DNA from: Membranihabitans marinus
GTDB lineage: Bacteria; Bacteroidota; Bacteroidia; Chitinophagales; Saprospiraceae
Direction: 5' to 3'
DNA: 52,706 bases
Assembly (NCBI RefSeq): GCF_021729155.1
Contig: NZ_JAJQYA010000036.1
Span: 1 to 52,706, forward strand
Program-made: the position numbers and the translations under genes
Shown here: in pieces, positions 37,380-45,592 of the stretch
Layout: each line of letters opens with the position of its first letter
Numbering within the stretch: the first letter of the stretch is position 1
Notes under the pieces: generated by a model
The model's input: only the letters and a program-made list of their open reading frames with translations
Databases searched by the model: none
What the model was told of the DNA's origin: nothing

Positions 37380-38873
37380 TTATTTTAAATGATTGACGGT
37401 ATAGCAAATTAGATTATTCTCCAATGTATCTTGATCTTGTGAGACCACGTCCTGTAATTGCATTTCATAAATACGATCTTTTTCCATCGTATCTAATAGC
37501 AACCGAACTTTTTTGCCCTTATCCAATACCTCTATAGATTGAATACCAATGTCTTTTTTATCCATTTGGTCCGATCCGTATTTTTCGTGATAATTGTAAT
37601 AATAACTACTCACTAGATAGTGATTGAGATCGGAAAGGATATCTTCCGAGATCTCTTTGGTAAAAGTCAATTCAAATCCCCCTTCTATTATCTTCATCGT
37701 TAGAATATCAAATGGCATTTTTCCCGTATAGCTGATACATTGAATACCGGACGACCCCGCCCAGCCACTGGCATTTTGTCCAACCCATAATCGACCTTCC
37801 TCATCAAAAGCCAAGCGATTATTGCCCTTTCTCAAGCCTTGTTCGTCTAGAAAAGGAACACAAGCGCCTTGTAGGGCACCACCCACTTCTTCGAGCATAA
37901 CACGCACAATCCGCTCTTGATTCATTTCACCTACCAATATTTGGCCGGCAAAAGGACCAAACTTTCCACCTGTGTCGTCACACAAGGGTTGTGTGGGAGA
38001 ATTGGCGATAATATTATGTGGAAAAAGTACAGCGGGTCGTTGTCTCATCGAATCCAAAACCTCAATAGGCAAATCAGAGGGACGACCGCGATTCCAACCT
38101 TCCTCCCAGACCAAACTAGCGGGATGACCATAAAACTTACCTTCTTCTACATGAAACAATGGACTCGTACCCACCCAGTCACCTTGATTATCGGTCACCA
38201 ATAAATGACCATCCAAATCAAAGCCCAAACCATTGGGCGATCGAAATCCACTAGCAAATGGCTGCAACTGTCCATCCACCGTCCACTTCATCAACCAACC
38301 TCTATAGGGCACTGCAGCATACATCCCTTTCTCTCTAAACCCAATCTCCTTTTTCTCTCCTCGCAATTCATCCATCATAACCCCTCCACTCGAAGTAGAA
38401 TTTAACCCTATAAAGTGATTACCCGATTCATCTTTTACCGGACCATAAGTAAATTCATGGTAATTTCCACTGATACCAAAATCGTCGGTTTCTACTAAAT
38501 ATTGATCTGCCTGACCATCACCATCGACATCTTTTATCCGAGTAAGCTCAGCATATTGCATAACCAATATCTCATTTTCTGACAATACTTCTATGCCCAA
38601 TGGCAAATGTAGGCCCTGAGCAAAAACAGACCATTCTCTTTTTTCGATATCGTAAGTCATCACCTCTCCTCGACGAAAAGCTGCGATCAATTTACCACTG
38701 GGTAAAAAGGCCATTGCGCCCACCTCTCCGCTAAGGCCATCTGCCATATCAATGGAATCCACTACATAAGTAGTTTCTGGCATGATATGGTTATCGCCCT
38801 GGCTATTGCAAGACCAAATGAAAAAAATAGTAATTAAATAGAACCATGATTTTATAATATTATACCAAACCAT
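37380..38873 (-). CDS. PQQ/NHL-type beta-propeller lipoprotein
   Basis: This 497-residue protein has a lipobox IWSC with Cys22. The body is a beta-propeller: MADGLSGEVGAMAFLPSGKLIAAFRRGEV, TRIKDVDGDGQADQYLVETD, FASGFRSPNGLGFDLDGHLLVTDNQGDW, and FGPFAGQILVGEMNQERIVRV. The repeated DG-containing blades and the DxDGDG loop resemble PQQ-dependent sugar dehydrogenases and the PVC dehydrogenase propeller, but there is no haem motif. It lies between the cupredoxin (7 bases) and the haem fusion (5 bases), so all three are probably made together. A sugar dehydrogenase or sensor role is inferred. Confidence 0.8.
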   Translation of the reverse strand: MVWYNIIKSWFYLITIFFIWSCNSQGDNHIMPETTYVVDSIDMADGLSGEVGAMAFLPSGKLIAAFRRGEVMTYDIEKREWSVFAQGLHLPLGIEVLSENEILVMQYAELTRIKDVDGDGQADQYLVETDDFGISGNYHEFTYGPVKDESGNHFIGLNSTSSGGVMMDELRGEKKEIGFREKGMYAAVPYRGWLMKWTVDGQLQPFASGFRSPNGLGFDLDGHLLVTDNQGDWVGTSPLFHVEEGKFYGHPASLVWEEGWNRGRPSDLPIEVLDSMRQRPAVLFPHNIIANSPTQPLCDDTGGKFGPFAGQILVGEMNQERIVRVMLEEVGGALQGACVPFLDEQGLRKGNNRLAFDEEGRLWVGQNASGWAGSSGIQCISYTGKMPFDILTMKIIEGGFELTFTKEISEDILSDLNHYLVSSYYYNYHEKYGSDQMDKKDIGIQSIEVLDKGKKVRLLLDTMEKDRIYEMQLQDVVSQDQDTLENNLICYTVNHLK

Positions 38874-38880
38874 ATTTTCA

Positions 38881-39963
38881 TTATTTTAAACGGTCAATAG
38901 ACAACTCAAAGGACTTCCCTTCCCCTGCCGACAATTCATAACCTGACCTAGTTTTTGAGCCTTTACTAACACTGACCTTACTCATCTTTTGTGGGCTGGA
39001 TTCTACCACCAAATCTCGATCGAGATCGGGAATCCGAAATTTTCTAAGTATGCCATTGTTATCTCTCATAGGCAATAGTAATTCATGCACCAAATATCCA
39101 TTGACAGTATATAAAAATTCCGGAAAACCATCGTTATTTAATCGATAGCCTCGATACTCTACCTCAGAAGGACTATTGCCAATGTGAAGTGGGAAGTTTT
39201 CATTTTCTATATAAAATTTCTCCCCCAAGACCTTTGCCATTGCATCCCCTTTGATAGACCATGGCTCGGATGGATCCACAAATTCACCAGACCAAGCATA
39301 TCTCAATTGACACCGTACCGCATCCCAACAATAAGACAAATCTTCACTTAATCGCACAGCGATAGAAGCCGGTCCAGAATCTGGCATAAAAATCCTATAC
39401 ATATATGGAGGGGTAGTTTCATAGGGATGGAATTTTTTTTGAGTATGATGATCATGAGACGAAGCTGCCATTTGACCACTTCTTCTCGATTCTGGCACAT
39501 GAAGATCTTCTGACAATTCCGGCATTTCATCATTGGTCACATACATTGCCCCAAACATAAAACTACCATGACCGGGATAAGTACATACATAGGGATAAAC
39601 GCCTTCTTTACTGGGGGCCGTAAAAGTCAACGTTTTTTCTTCACCTGGCGATATCACACCAATACTGTACAATACTTCTGATATATCGGGAATAAATTCC
39701 ATTTTTGGCCCCTTCTCCGCCAATTGAAAAGCTGCTTTGACCACCTTTTCTCTGGCCCCTATTTCTGTAATGACTAGATTGTGGTCCATATCATCGGTAT
39801 TTTTCAATACCAACTTCACCTTACCACCAGGCTTGACTTTAAATCGTACCACATCGTACTGCAATCCTCCCACCGCTTTTAGCTCAACAGTCTGTGAAAT
39901 AGACCCTGAAGTAGTAATTAAAAGGGTTATTATAGATAGCCATATATTTTTCAGACTCTTCAT
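38881..39963 (-). CDS. Exported azurin-like cupredoxin with extra C-terminal domain
   Basis: This 360-residue protein has a signal peptide at about 1-24. Residues of about 25-145 form a type 1 copper domain: His61 (MDHNLV), Cys127, His132 and Met136 in YVCTYPGHGSFMFG, with the azurin spacing C-x4-H-x3-M. A roughly 215-residue C-terminal domain follows (FHPYETTPPYMYRIFMPDSGPASIAVRLSEDLSYCWDAVRCQLRYAWSG), which I do not recognise but which recurs with PVC-type proteins in my recollection. A blue copper site next to a haem dehydrogenase suggests electron transfer. The gene starts 3 bases after the stop codon of the enolase-superfamily gene. Confidence 0.85.
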   Translation of the reverse strand: MKSLKNIWLSIITLLITTSGSISQTVELKAVGGLQYDVVRFKVKPGGKVKLVLKNTDDMDHNLVITEIGAREKVVKAAFQLAEKGPKMEFIPDISEVLYSIGVISPGEEKTLTFTAPSKEGVYPYVCTYPGHGSFMFGAMYVTNDEMPELSEDLHVPESRRSGQMAASSHDHHTQKKFHPYETTPPYMYRIFMPDSGPASIAVRLSEDLSYCWDAVRCQLRYAWSGEFVDPSEPWSIKGDAMAKVLGEKFYIENENFPLHIGNSPSEVEYRGYRLNNDGFPEFLYTVNGYLVHELLLPMRDNNGILRKFRIPDLDRDLVVESSPQKMSKVSVSKGSKTRSGYELSAGEGKSFELSIDRLK

Positions 39964-39966
39964 TAT

Positions 39967-41250
39967 TTAAACTTTAGCATCATAATAATCTGATGATTCA
40001 AAGATTCCTCCTCCTGTGGCGTAAAAAGATTGATCTAACTCAAAGACCCCTGCATTGGCTTTTGTCCATGGTCCATATCCCCCGGGATGATATGATCTCA
40101 TGGTTTCCCAATTGGCATAATTCATATCACCATTGGTTTCCATTATTCCCATATTTAGCTTGGGAAAGGGCGTTAATCTAGCGGCCAAATTTTTATGCCA
40201 ATCCACCAACAGTGGATTTACCGTCAAATCAGAACACACGCAAGGCAATCCATTGTCATAGGCCAATTTTGCCATCTTCATTGACAAACTTAAGGTTTTG
40301 GCGATGCCTTTCAACACCAATACCCCGTATCCCAATTCTATCCGTTGGATTACATCTGCTTCAGTGTGAACACTGTCATCGGCTGCAATTGGAAGGGGAA
40401 GATCGGCGACGTTTTCTGTATTGTCTTCACATAGCGGTTCTTCGATAAACAATATTTGGTCTAGTGCGGCTATGTCTTGACAATGATGGACAAATCGTTC
40501 CAATGTAGATTTTTTGTGATAACGACCATTGGCATCAATAGTATAAATAATCTTTCCATCATGAGTCTGCGGAGTATGACTATTTTTAAGGGCTTCGTGG
40601 ATTTCTGTCATTCGCGCCATATCCTTTTGCAACATTTCCTCTTGGCTACCCGACTGTCCTGTTTTTATTTTTATAATAAAATAACCATTATTCACAGCTT
40701 CCACAATATCAGAAACCGGCATATTGTAAGACACTTGAAACATTATACCTATTTTTTCATTATGATGGGATAGCGCTGATCGATAAGGCATTGGTATCAT
40801 TTCATCGAAACTGAGATAATTATTTTCTCTGGCATAGAGTAACCACGCGGCGTTGTCGATTCCGATAAGGGCATTTAAAATAAAATTTTCGTTTATATCT
40901 GGTTTACCGGTTATAGCCAAGGCATCGTTTTTGACCTGTGGCAATATTCGCTCGAACAACTCTATGGGGTGATGAAAACACTGTTGTCGAAGTCGAGATA
41001 AGGCACGTTCAGTCAGGGTATACATCATGGCATTTCCTCCAGCTTCTGAGGTATTGCCGAATAAATCTGCGTCTCCGTACAATACACTTTGAGTCCCCAA
41101 GCCTATGGTAGAGGTATTGGCTTTACTGGTCAATCTCACCATCACTTGCCACAGTTCGGACAAATATCCCCCCTTAAACCCAAATGGAATTCTCAATTTT
41201 TCACGTTCAAAATTTGATCTTGTCGAATCGATGCAAATGGTTTTATTCAT
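39967..41250 (-). CDS. Enolase-superfamily (mandelate racemase/muconate lactonizing-type) enzyme
   Basis: This 427-residue cytoplasmic enzyme has the superfamily residues in order: KIK with Lys194 and Lys196, metal ligands Asp239 (TIDANG), Glu270/Glu271 (FIEEPL) and Asp291 (IAADDS), then Lys314 (LVLKG). A Lys on both sides of the site resembles the muconate lactonizing/OSBS/dipeptide epimerase subgroup more than the His-Asp dyad group. Typical reactions are dehydration of acid sugars, racemisation or cycloisomerisation. It heads the 31-41 kb block. Dehydration of a sugar acid made by the exported dehydrogenases is an attractive but unproven link. Confidence 0.88.
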   Translation of the reverse strand: MNKTICIDSTRSNFEREKLRIPFGFKGGYLSELWQVMVRLTSKANTSTIGLGTQSVLYGDADLFGNTSEAGGNAMMYTLTERALSRLRQQCFHHPIELFERILPQVKNDALAITGKPDINENFILNALIGIDNAAWLLYARENNYLSFDEMIPMPYRSALSHHNEKIGIMFQVSYNMPVSDIVEAVNNGYFIIKIKTGQSGSQEEMLQKDMARMTEIHEALKNSHTPQTHDGKIIYTIDANGRYHKKSTLERFVHHCQDIAALDQILFIEEPLCEDNTENVADLPLPIAADDSVHTEADVIQRIELGYGVLVLKGIAKTLSLSMKMAKLAYDNGLPCVCSDLTVNPLLVDWHKNLAARLTPFPKLNMGIMETNGDMNYANWETMRSYHPGGYGPWTKANAGVFELDQSFYATGGGIFESSDYYDAKV

Positions 41251-41540
41251 ATTATATAAGAGTGTATTTTAATTATTAAGATTAATCGAGGTATTCCGAG
41301 ATACAATTACAATATTAACTTCCACATTAATGACTACTATAATTACTACCATTCTTTTCTATTCAAGTGGAAGTTAAATAAAATAGGGACAATTCTTGAA
41401 TTGACCCAAATTATAAACCAATGGTGTACGTTACCGTAAGATATTTAATTAATCACAATATTTCAAAGAATCGATAATCATTCGCCGAAAAAGTAATTCT
41501 CAATCCACAATATTCAATCCACAATGCCAACCCACCCGAA

Positions 41541-41628
41541 ACACGGAGGAAGCGGTGACTGAGCTTTGTCGAAGCCCGGCTCCTTCATCAAATGCCCTCA
41601 ATGGGCAATAGGTAGTCTTTCAGACTAC
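41541..41628. repeat. REP-like GC-rich block with hairpins, second copy
   Basis: On the minus strand 41555-41574 contains CTTCGACAAAGCTCAGTCAC, close to CTTCGACAGAGCTCAGTGCG at 85-104. On the plus strand CTTCATCAAATGCCC (41583-41597) resembles CCTCATCAAATGTCC at 228-242. Two hairpins follow: TGCCC 41593-41597 with GGGCA 41603-41607, and GTAGTCT 41612-41618 with AGACTAC 41622-41628. The two blocks share pieces in different arrangement, so this is a mosaic repeat family and not a simple duplication. Confidence 0.6.
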
Positions 41629-41710
41629 TCAGTCGTGTCGTTACAAAAAATCCGGACTGATGTCTTCTCTATCATTACCCAACCTTTGAATTTAGAGCGA
41701 TTCGAGGTAA

Positions 41711-41722
41711 TAATACCAAATG
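41711..41722 (+). repeat. Dispersed 12-mer TAATACCAAATG, copy D
   Basis: Exact copy on the plus strand. It shares one further base (C) with copy A, then both run into ATAAA-containing sequence. No gene ends just before it on this strand. Confidence 0.55.
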
Positions 41723-41811
41723 CATTTAATAAAGCAAGTCTCCTGGGACAAAGTACTTCCATCAAAACATAAACCCCAGAATATATCCCTAATACAATTA
41801 GATATATATTA

Positions 41812-41846
41812 TAAAAAAAGAGACTGCCTTTCTCAAGACAGTCTCT
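41812..41846 (-). terminator. Rho-independent terminator of the iron-uptake operon
   Basis: Read on the minus strand, AGAGACTGTCTT pairs with AAGGCAGTCTCT around a GAGA loop and is followed by a run of about five more T. As at 3981-4013, one plus-strand C-A mismatch becomes a G-U pair in minus-strand RNA. It lies 27 bases past the stop codon of the DUF4374 gene, the last gene of the operon. Confidence 0.87.
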
Positions 41847-41873
41847 CAACACTAATGATTAGATGAAGGTCAA

Positions 41874-43124
41874 TTATTCTGTATAAGACAATTCATGAAT
41901 GGCGGTAATCTTTCCCCCTTGAACTTCCAGTCCTTGTGTCGCCGTAGCTGTTGCTATGTCAATATTGTAAACATAACTAGAAGTCTGAGTCGTAATTCCT
42001 ACAGCTACAGTTTTGCCATCGGCAGAAGCAAAATTATTTCGCGAGGTAACCAATACTATATCATCGGCATCGGGAAGACCGGTCACCCAGGTAAAGGTTT
42101 TGTTATACACATCGGCAATAGCATATTTCTTTCCTGTAGAATAGGTGCCACGATCTGCTACAGCTTCCATATTGAGTACAAATTTTCCCTGACCAGCATA
42201 TACGTGAAAGGTCGGGTAATATCCACCAGAAGCTTGCTCTAAATCAAAGAAATAATTGGGATCAAATTCGTCTTCTCCACTGTTGATCCGAACAATTGCT
42301 CCTGGATTTGAGGCAGTCAGTTCGCCATTGTTGCTAGAAACAGCTGAAGATACTGCATAGACATCACCTTTTTCGTCCACGCTGAGACCATTGGTAAAAT
42401 ATCGTCCAATTCCACTAATTCGATCGTCGGTGATAACCTTTTCAAACTCCATACTTGGATAGTCAAATACCGCTATCCAACCGCTATCGGGATAGCTGGT
42501 TCCAAATCGATCATTACAACAAGCCTTTACACTCATATAAGGCATATAGGCCTTGCCATCAACCTCAGTAATCCAAGTGAAAAAAGCCACTTCTCCATTG
42601 TTGGCCAATACTTCGGTATTAATCTGCCCTTCCCCTACAAACTGATTACTCTCTGTACTCAAGCGATACCACGATGCAAAAGGCTCATCGATATTTCTAG
42701 AAATTTTAGCCAATAATATCTCATCACCAATAGGGGCAAAAGCTTGAACCGTTTCCGATTGAAAATCAGATATTTTCTCCAATTCACCATCGGCATCGAG
42801 AATATATGTTGTCACGGCTCCGGGATTACCCTGACCATACAACAAACTGTAAAACTTGTTATTACTAGTCACATAGTATCGATAAGTACCGTCCTGCTCT
42901 ACACCATTGCCCTGTGTACTTATTACCCCACCGGTCAAATCATCGACTGTCAATAGATAATCGGCCACCCCCTCCGATGCCGTCGGTGTAGCAGCAATGA
43001 CGTATTTTGTAACATCACCAGAAGGAATTTCTGGATCCCCCGTATCACCATTATCGTCGTTATCACAACTGATGAAAAATAATGACAAAAAAATGGCTAC
43101 CAATAAAAAATATGGTTTATTCAT
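41874..43124 (-). CDS. DUF4374 family lipoprotein
   Basis: This 416-residue lipoprotein has lipobox FISC with Cys20 and a following acidic DNDDNGDTGD linker. Its body matches DUF4374: YVIAATPTASEGVADYLLTVDDLTGGVIS, then a seven-bladed-propeller-like series of short beta-strands, and KACCNDRFGTSYPDSGWIAVFDYP. The family is found almost only in Bacteroidota next to TonB receptors for siderophores and haem and is thought to act at the cell surface with the receptor. Here it follows the receptor gene by 18 bases and precedes the operon terminator. Its ligand is unknown. Iron-chelate binding or release is an inference from context. Confidence 0.87.
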   Translation of the reverse strand: MNKPYFLLVAIFLSLFFISCDNDDNGDTGDPEIPSGDVTKYVIAATPTASEGVADYLLTVDDLTGGVISTQGNGVEQDGTYRYYVTSNNKFYSLLYGQGNPGAVTTYILDADGELEKISDFQSETVQAFAPIGDEILLAKISRNIDEPFASWYRLSTESNQFVGEGQINTEVLANNGEVAFFTWITEVDGKAYMPYMSVKACCNDRFGTSYPDSGWIAVFDYPSMEFEKVITDDRISGIGRYFTNGLSVDEKGDVYAVSSAVSSNNGELTASNPGAIVRINSGEDEFDPNYFFDLEQASGGYYPTFHVYAGQGKFVLNMEAVADRGTYSTGKKYAIADVYNKTFTWVTGLPDADDIVLVTSRNNFASADGKTVAVGITTQTSSYVYNIDIATATATQGLEVQGGKITAIHELSYTE

Positions 43125-43142
43125 TTTGTTATATGATTTAAA

Positions 43143-45506
43143 TTATAAAAATGTATACTTTATCTTCCCCGTAAGACTGCGACCAGGTTTTTGCAAACTG
43201 AAATTATCGTACAACTTACTGTCCATTAAATTTCTTGTCTCAACAACAAACTGCATTTTACGACCTAAGCTATAGGTCAGAGTTACATCATGAGATATCT
43301 GATCTGGAATATCCAATTTGTCGTTGCCCAAACTCGGCCAATACAGGTAAAACCCATGAACATAAAGTCCATTGTAGCCCAAAGTCAATTTATGCCCCTT
43401 ATTCCAAAGATTGTCGAAAGTATAGCTGGCATCGGCATTGCCATATAAAAATGGCATATTGGGAATTCGGTCCCTATAGACCACACTTTCCACCGTTTGG
43501 CCTTCCTCGTACTGAACATTGTTTCTCAAATCTTGATAGGTAAGATTCCCGCCAATGTTAAATGACTTGTTGAGGTGGTAACGCACTTCGGTTTCAATCC
43601 CCATATTGATGACTTTGCCCAAGTTGTCCATGATTTGCATGGTCTGATTGTTATCTAATCGCGGTCGAATAAAATCCTTGGCATTGCGATAAAACAGATT
43701 GGAACTAATGTGAAGTTTTTCAGCATCCTTTATATTCCACCAAAAATCAGCTCCAAGATTAATGTTGTGACTGTGTTCTGGCCGAAGGCTAAGATTCCCT
43801 CTTAAGTTGATCAAATCCCCAAATAACTCCTCGGTTTCTGGCATTCGATAACTTTTTTCATAAGAAGTCTTTATTTGAAAATTGGAATTGAAAAAATGAC
43901 TGACGGCCAGACCATAACCCAGTAAATTGGTACTGTTATGAGCATTTACATAGGCCACATCTCCATATATACCAGTGGGATTATAACTCTGAGAAAAATA
44001 ATTTTGTTGGTTGTAGTTCTTCATAAAAATTGAACCATCCCACTCCTCAAATTTTAAATTATAACCTAAACCACTTATATTTTTGAGATTTTTCTTTGGT
44101 CTATCATATGCATCGTTATCTGGAAATAGGGCATCGCTTCCCTGTCGGTTGAAGGAATTAAAAGTATTGCTCAAAACCAAACTACTGCCATCGTTCAGTC
44201 GATAAGTAAGATTGGCCATGGCCAACCCATTGTTGTTTCGGTATTTATAGGTAGAATAAGACCGTTCCCCACCATCGTTCTCATACTCCTTATACTGTCC
44301 CAACCAATTATACCTTCGATTGAGAGTATCGATATTTTGTTCAGAACCAAAATTGTAATGTGCATTTAGGGTTAGATCTAAATTTTCAATACCTAAGTCT
44401 TTTTTCTGATACTTCAGAGCGGGTTTTATGATGGTTCCCCTTCTATGCCATGCTCCAAAAACAGTTACGATCCGTGCCCCAGTCTGAATCTCTTTGTAAC
44501 TGCTACCCACCGTCATTTCTGCGGACAAATGATCTGCATAAGATACATCTCTCACCCCAATAGAGGCAATAAGGGTTTGATTGTGATATTGATCGTGAAA
44601 TCTCCTTAAATTTTGCTTTGGGAAATATGCCCCGGTATTGATATCGGCCGCATCCACAGCTACCTTATAGTCGTTGTCAGAATAATTGGCAAAGGCATTG
44701 ACTTTGGCAATCAATCCATTCTCACCTGTGAACACACCGTAAATATTGAATCGATGGGTATTAAATGATCCGAATGAATAGGATGCTTCCAGCTCGTTGC
44801 GCTTTTGGGCACGAGTGATAATATTTATAGCGCCACCCAAAGCATCGGCTCCCAGTCCAATAGGTACAACCCCTTTGTAAACTTCAATGCGTTCTGCCAA
44901 ATGAATGGGAATATTATTCATTTGAAATGCTGAACCAAAATTGTCCATAGGAATACCGTCGATTAAAAAGCGAACTTGTTTACCCCTAAATCCATTTAGG
45001 GAAATATTCATCTGAGAACCTACTCCTCCACTTTCTCGAACCCGTATCCCTGATATTCGATCGAGGGCATGGCCGACATCCAATGTAGTATTGTGCAGTT
45101 GCAGGGCATCAATAACCGTAACATTGTAAGCTTTTTCACGCACTTCACGCAATTCGGTCTTACCAGACACCGTGATTCCGTCAATGGTAATGGCTGCGGA
45201 CTCTAATTTAATCGCAAACTTATATTTGTCTCCGACATTTACTTTTATTCCTTGTCGATAGGTAGTATAACCGAGATATGAGGCTACTAAAGTGTATTCC
45301 CCTTCGATTTTTTCTCGAATGACAAATCGCCCATTTTCATCTGAAATACCACCATACGGACTGCCTTCTAGGGCAATACTAGCCCCAATTATTGGTTGGT
45401 TTTCTGCATTGGTTACCCTACCAGACAACTCTGTTTCTTGTCCCCAAGCCATCTGAATTAAGCCCATACACCATACCAATAAAGTATATAATATATTGTA
45501 TTTCAT
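43143..45506 (-). CDS. TonB-dependent outer-membrane receptor, siderophore type
   Basis: This 787-residue protein has a signal peptide at about 1-22 (ending AWGQ). A carboxypeptidase-D regulatory domain spans about 26-110 (LSGRVTNAENQPIIGASIALEG), followed by the plug (TLDVGHALDRISGIRVRESGGVGSQMNISLNGFRGKQVRFLIDGIPMDNFGSAF, IEVYKGVVPIGLGADALGGAINIIT). The beta-barrel ends GKIKYTFL. Length and plug motifs fit ferric-chelate or metallophore receptors of Bacteroidota. It lies 18 bases before the DUF4374 gene and 86 after the PepSY gene. The neighbouring PepSY, DUF3649 and DUF3325 genes support iron-siderophore uptake. The specific chelate cannot be told. Confidence 0.92.
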   Translation of the reverse strand: MKYNILYTLLVWCMGLIQMAWGQETELSGRVTNAENQPIIGASIALEGSPYGGISDENGRFVIREKIEGEYTLVASYLGYTTYRQGIKVNVGDKYKFAIKLESAAITIDGITVSGKTELREVREKAYNVTVIDALQLHNTTLDVGHALDRISGIRVRESGGVGSQMNISLNGFRGKQVRFLIDGIPMDNFGSAFQMNNIPIHLAERIEVYKGVVPIGLGADALGGAINIITRAQKRNELEASYSFGSFNTHRFNIYGVFTGENGLIAKVNAFANYSDNDYKVAVDAADINTGAYFPKQNLRRFHDQYHNQTLIASIGVRDVSYADHLSAEMTVGSSYKEIQTGARIVTVFGAWHRRGTIIKPALKYQKKDLGIENLDLTLNAHYNFGSEQNIDTLNRRYNWLGQYKEYENDGGERSYSTYKYRNNNGLAMANLTYRLNDGSSLVLSNTFNSFNRQGSDALFPDNDAYDRPKKNLKNISGLGYNLKFEEWDGSIFMKNYNQQNYFSQSYNPTGIYGDVAYVNAHNSTNLLGYGLAVSHFFNSNFQIKTSYEKSYRMPETEELFGDLINLRGNLSLRPEHSHNINLGADFWWNIKDAEKLHISSNLFYRNAKDFIRPRLDNNQTMQIMDNLGKVINMGIETEVRYHLNKSFNIGGNLTYQDLRNNVQYEEGQTVESVVYRDRIPNMPFLYGNADASYTFDNLWNKGHKLTLGYNGLYVHGFYLYWPSLGNDKLDIPDQISHDVTLTYSLGRKMQFVVETRNLMDSKLYDNFSLQKPGRSLTGKIKYTFL

Positions 45507-45592
45507 GATTTTAAATTTGTTAGAAATAAGTAATATTTAGACTGTATACATTCAATGCAAAACTAAGTCAATCGCCTGCCACCCTATTTACG

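Larger units (their letters stand above)
41251..41873. other. Intergenic region with repeat block and terminator
   Basis: This 620-base gap separates the oxidative block from the iron cluster. 41251-41480 is plain AT-rich upstream DNA. From 41500 it contains a 14-base-period repeat (TCAATCCACAAT at 41500-41511 and 41514-41525), the GC-rich block at 41541-41628, the 12-mer copy at 41711-41722 and the terminator at 41812-41846. Short frames on either strand (41566-41772, 41625-41852) cross these repeats and are not called. Confidence 0.6.

Noticed and set aside
86-41628. Possibility that the flanking GC-rich blocks are insertion-sequence ends or integrase attachment sites
   Set aside because: No transposase or integrase gene, no target-site duplication and no tRNA are visible. 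The shared pieces are rearranged and not simple direct or inverted copies.
41566-41852. Frames on both strands over the repeat block near 41.6 kb
   Set aside because: They overlap hairpins, the 12-mer and the operon terminator, and neither resembles a protein.
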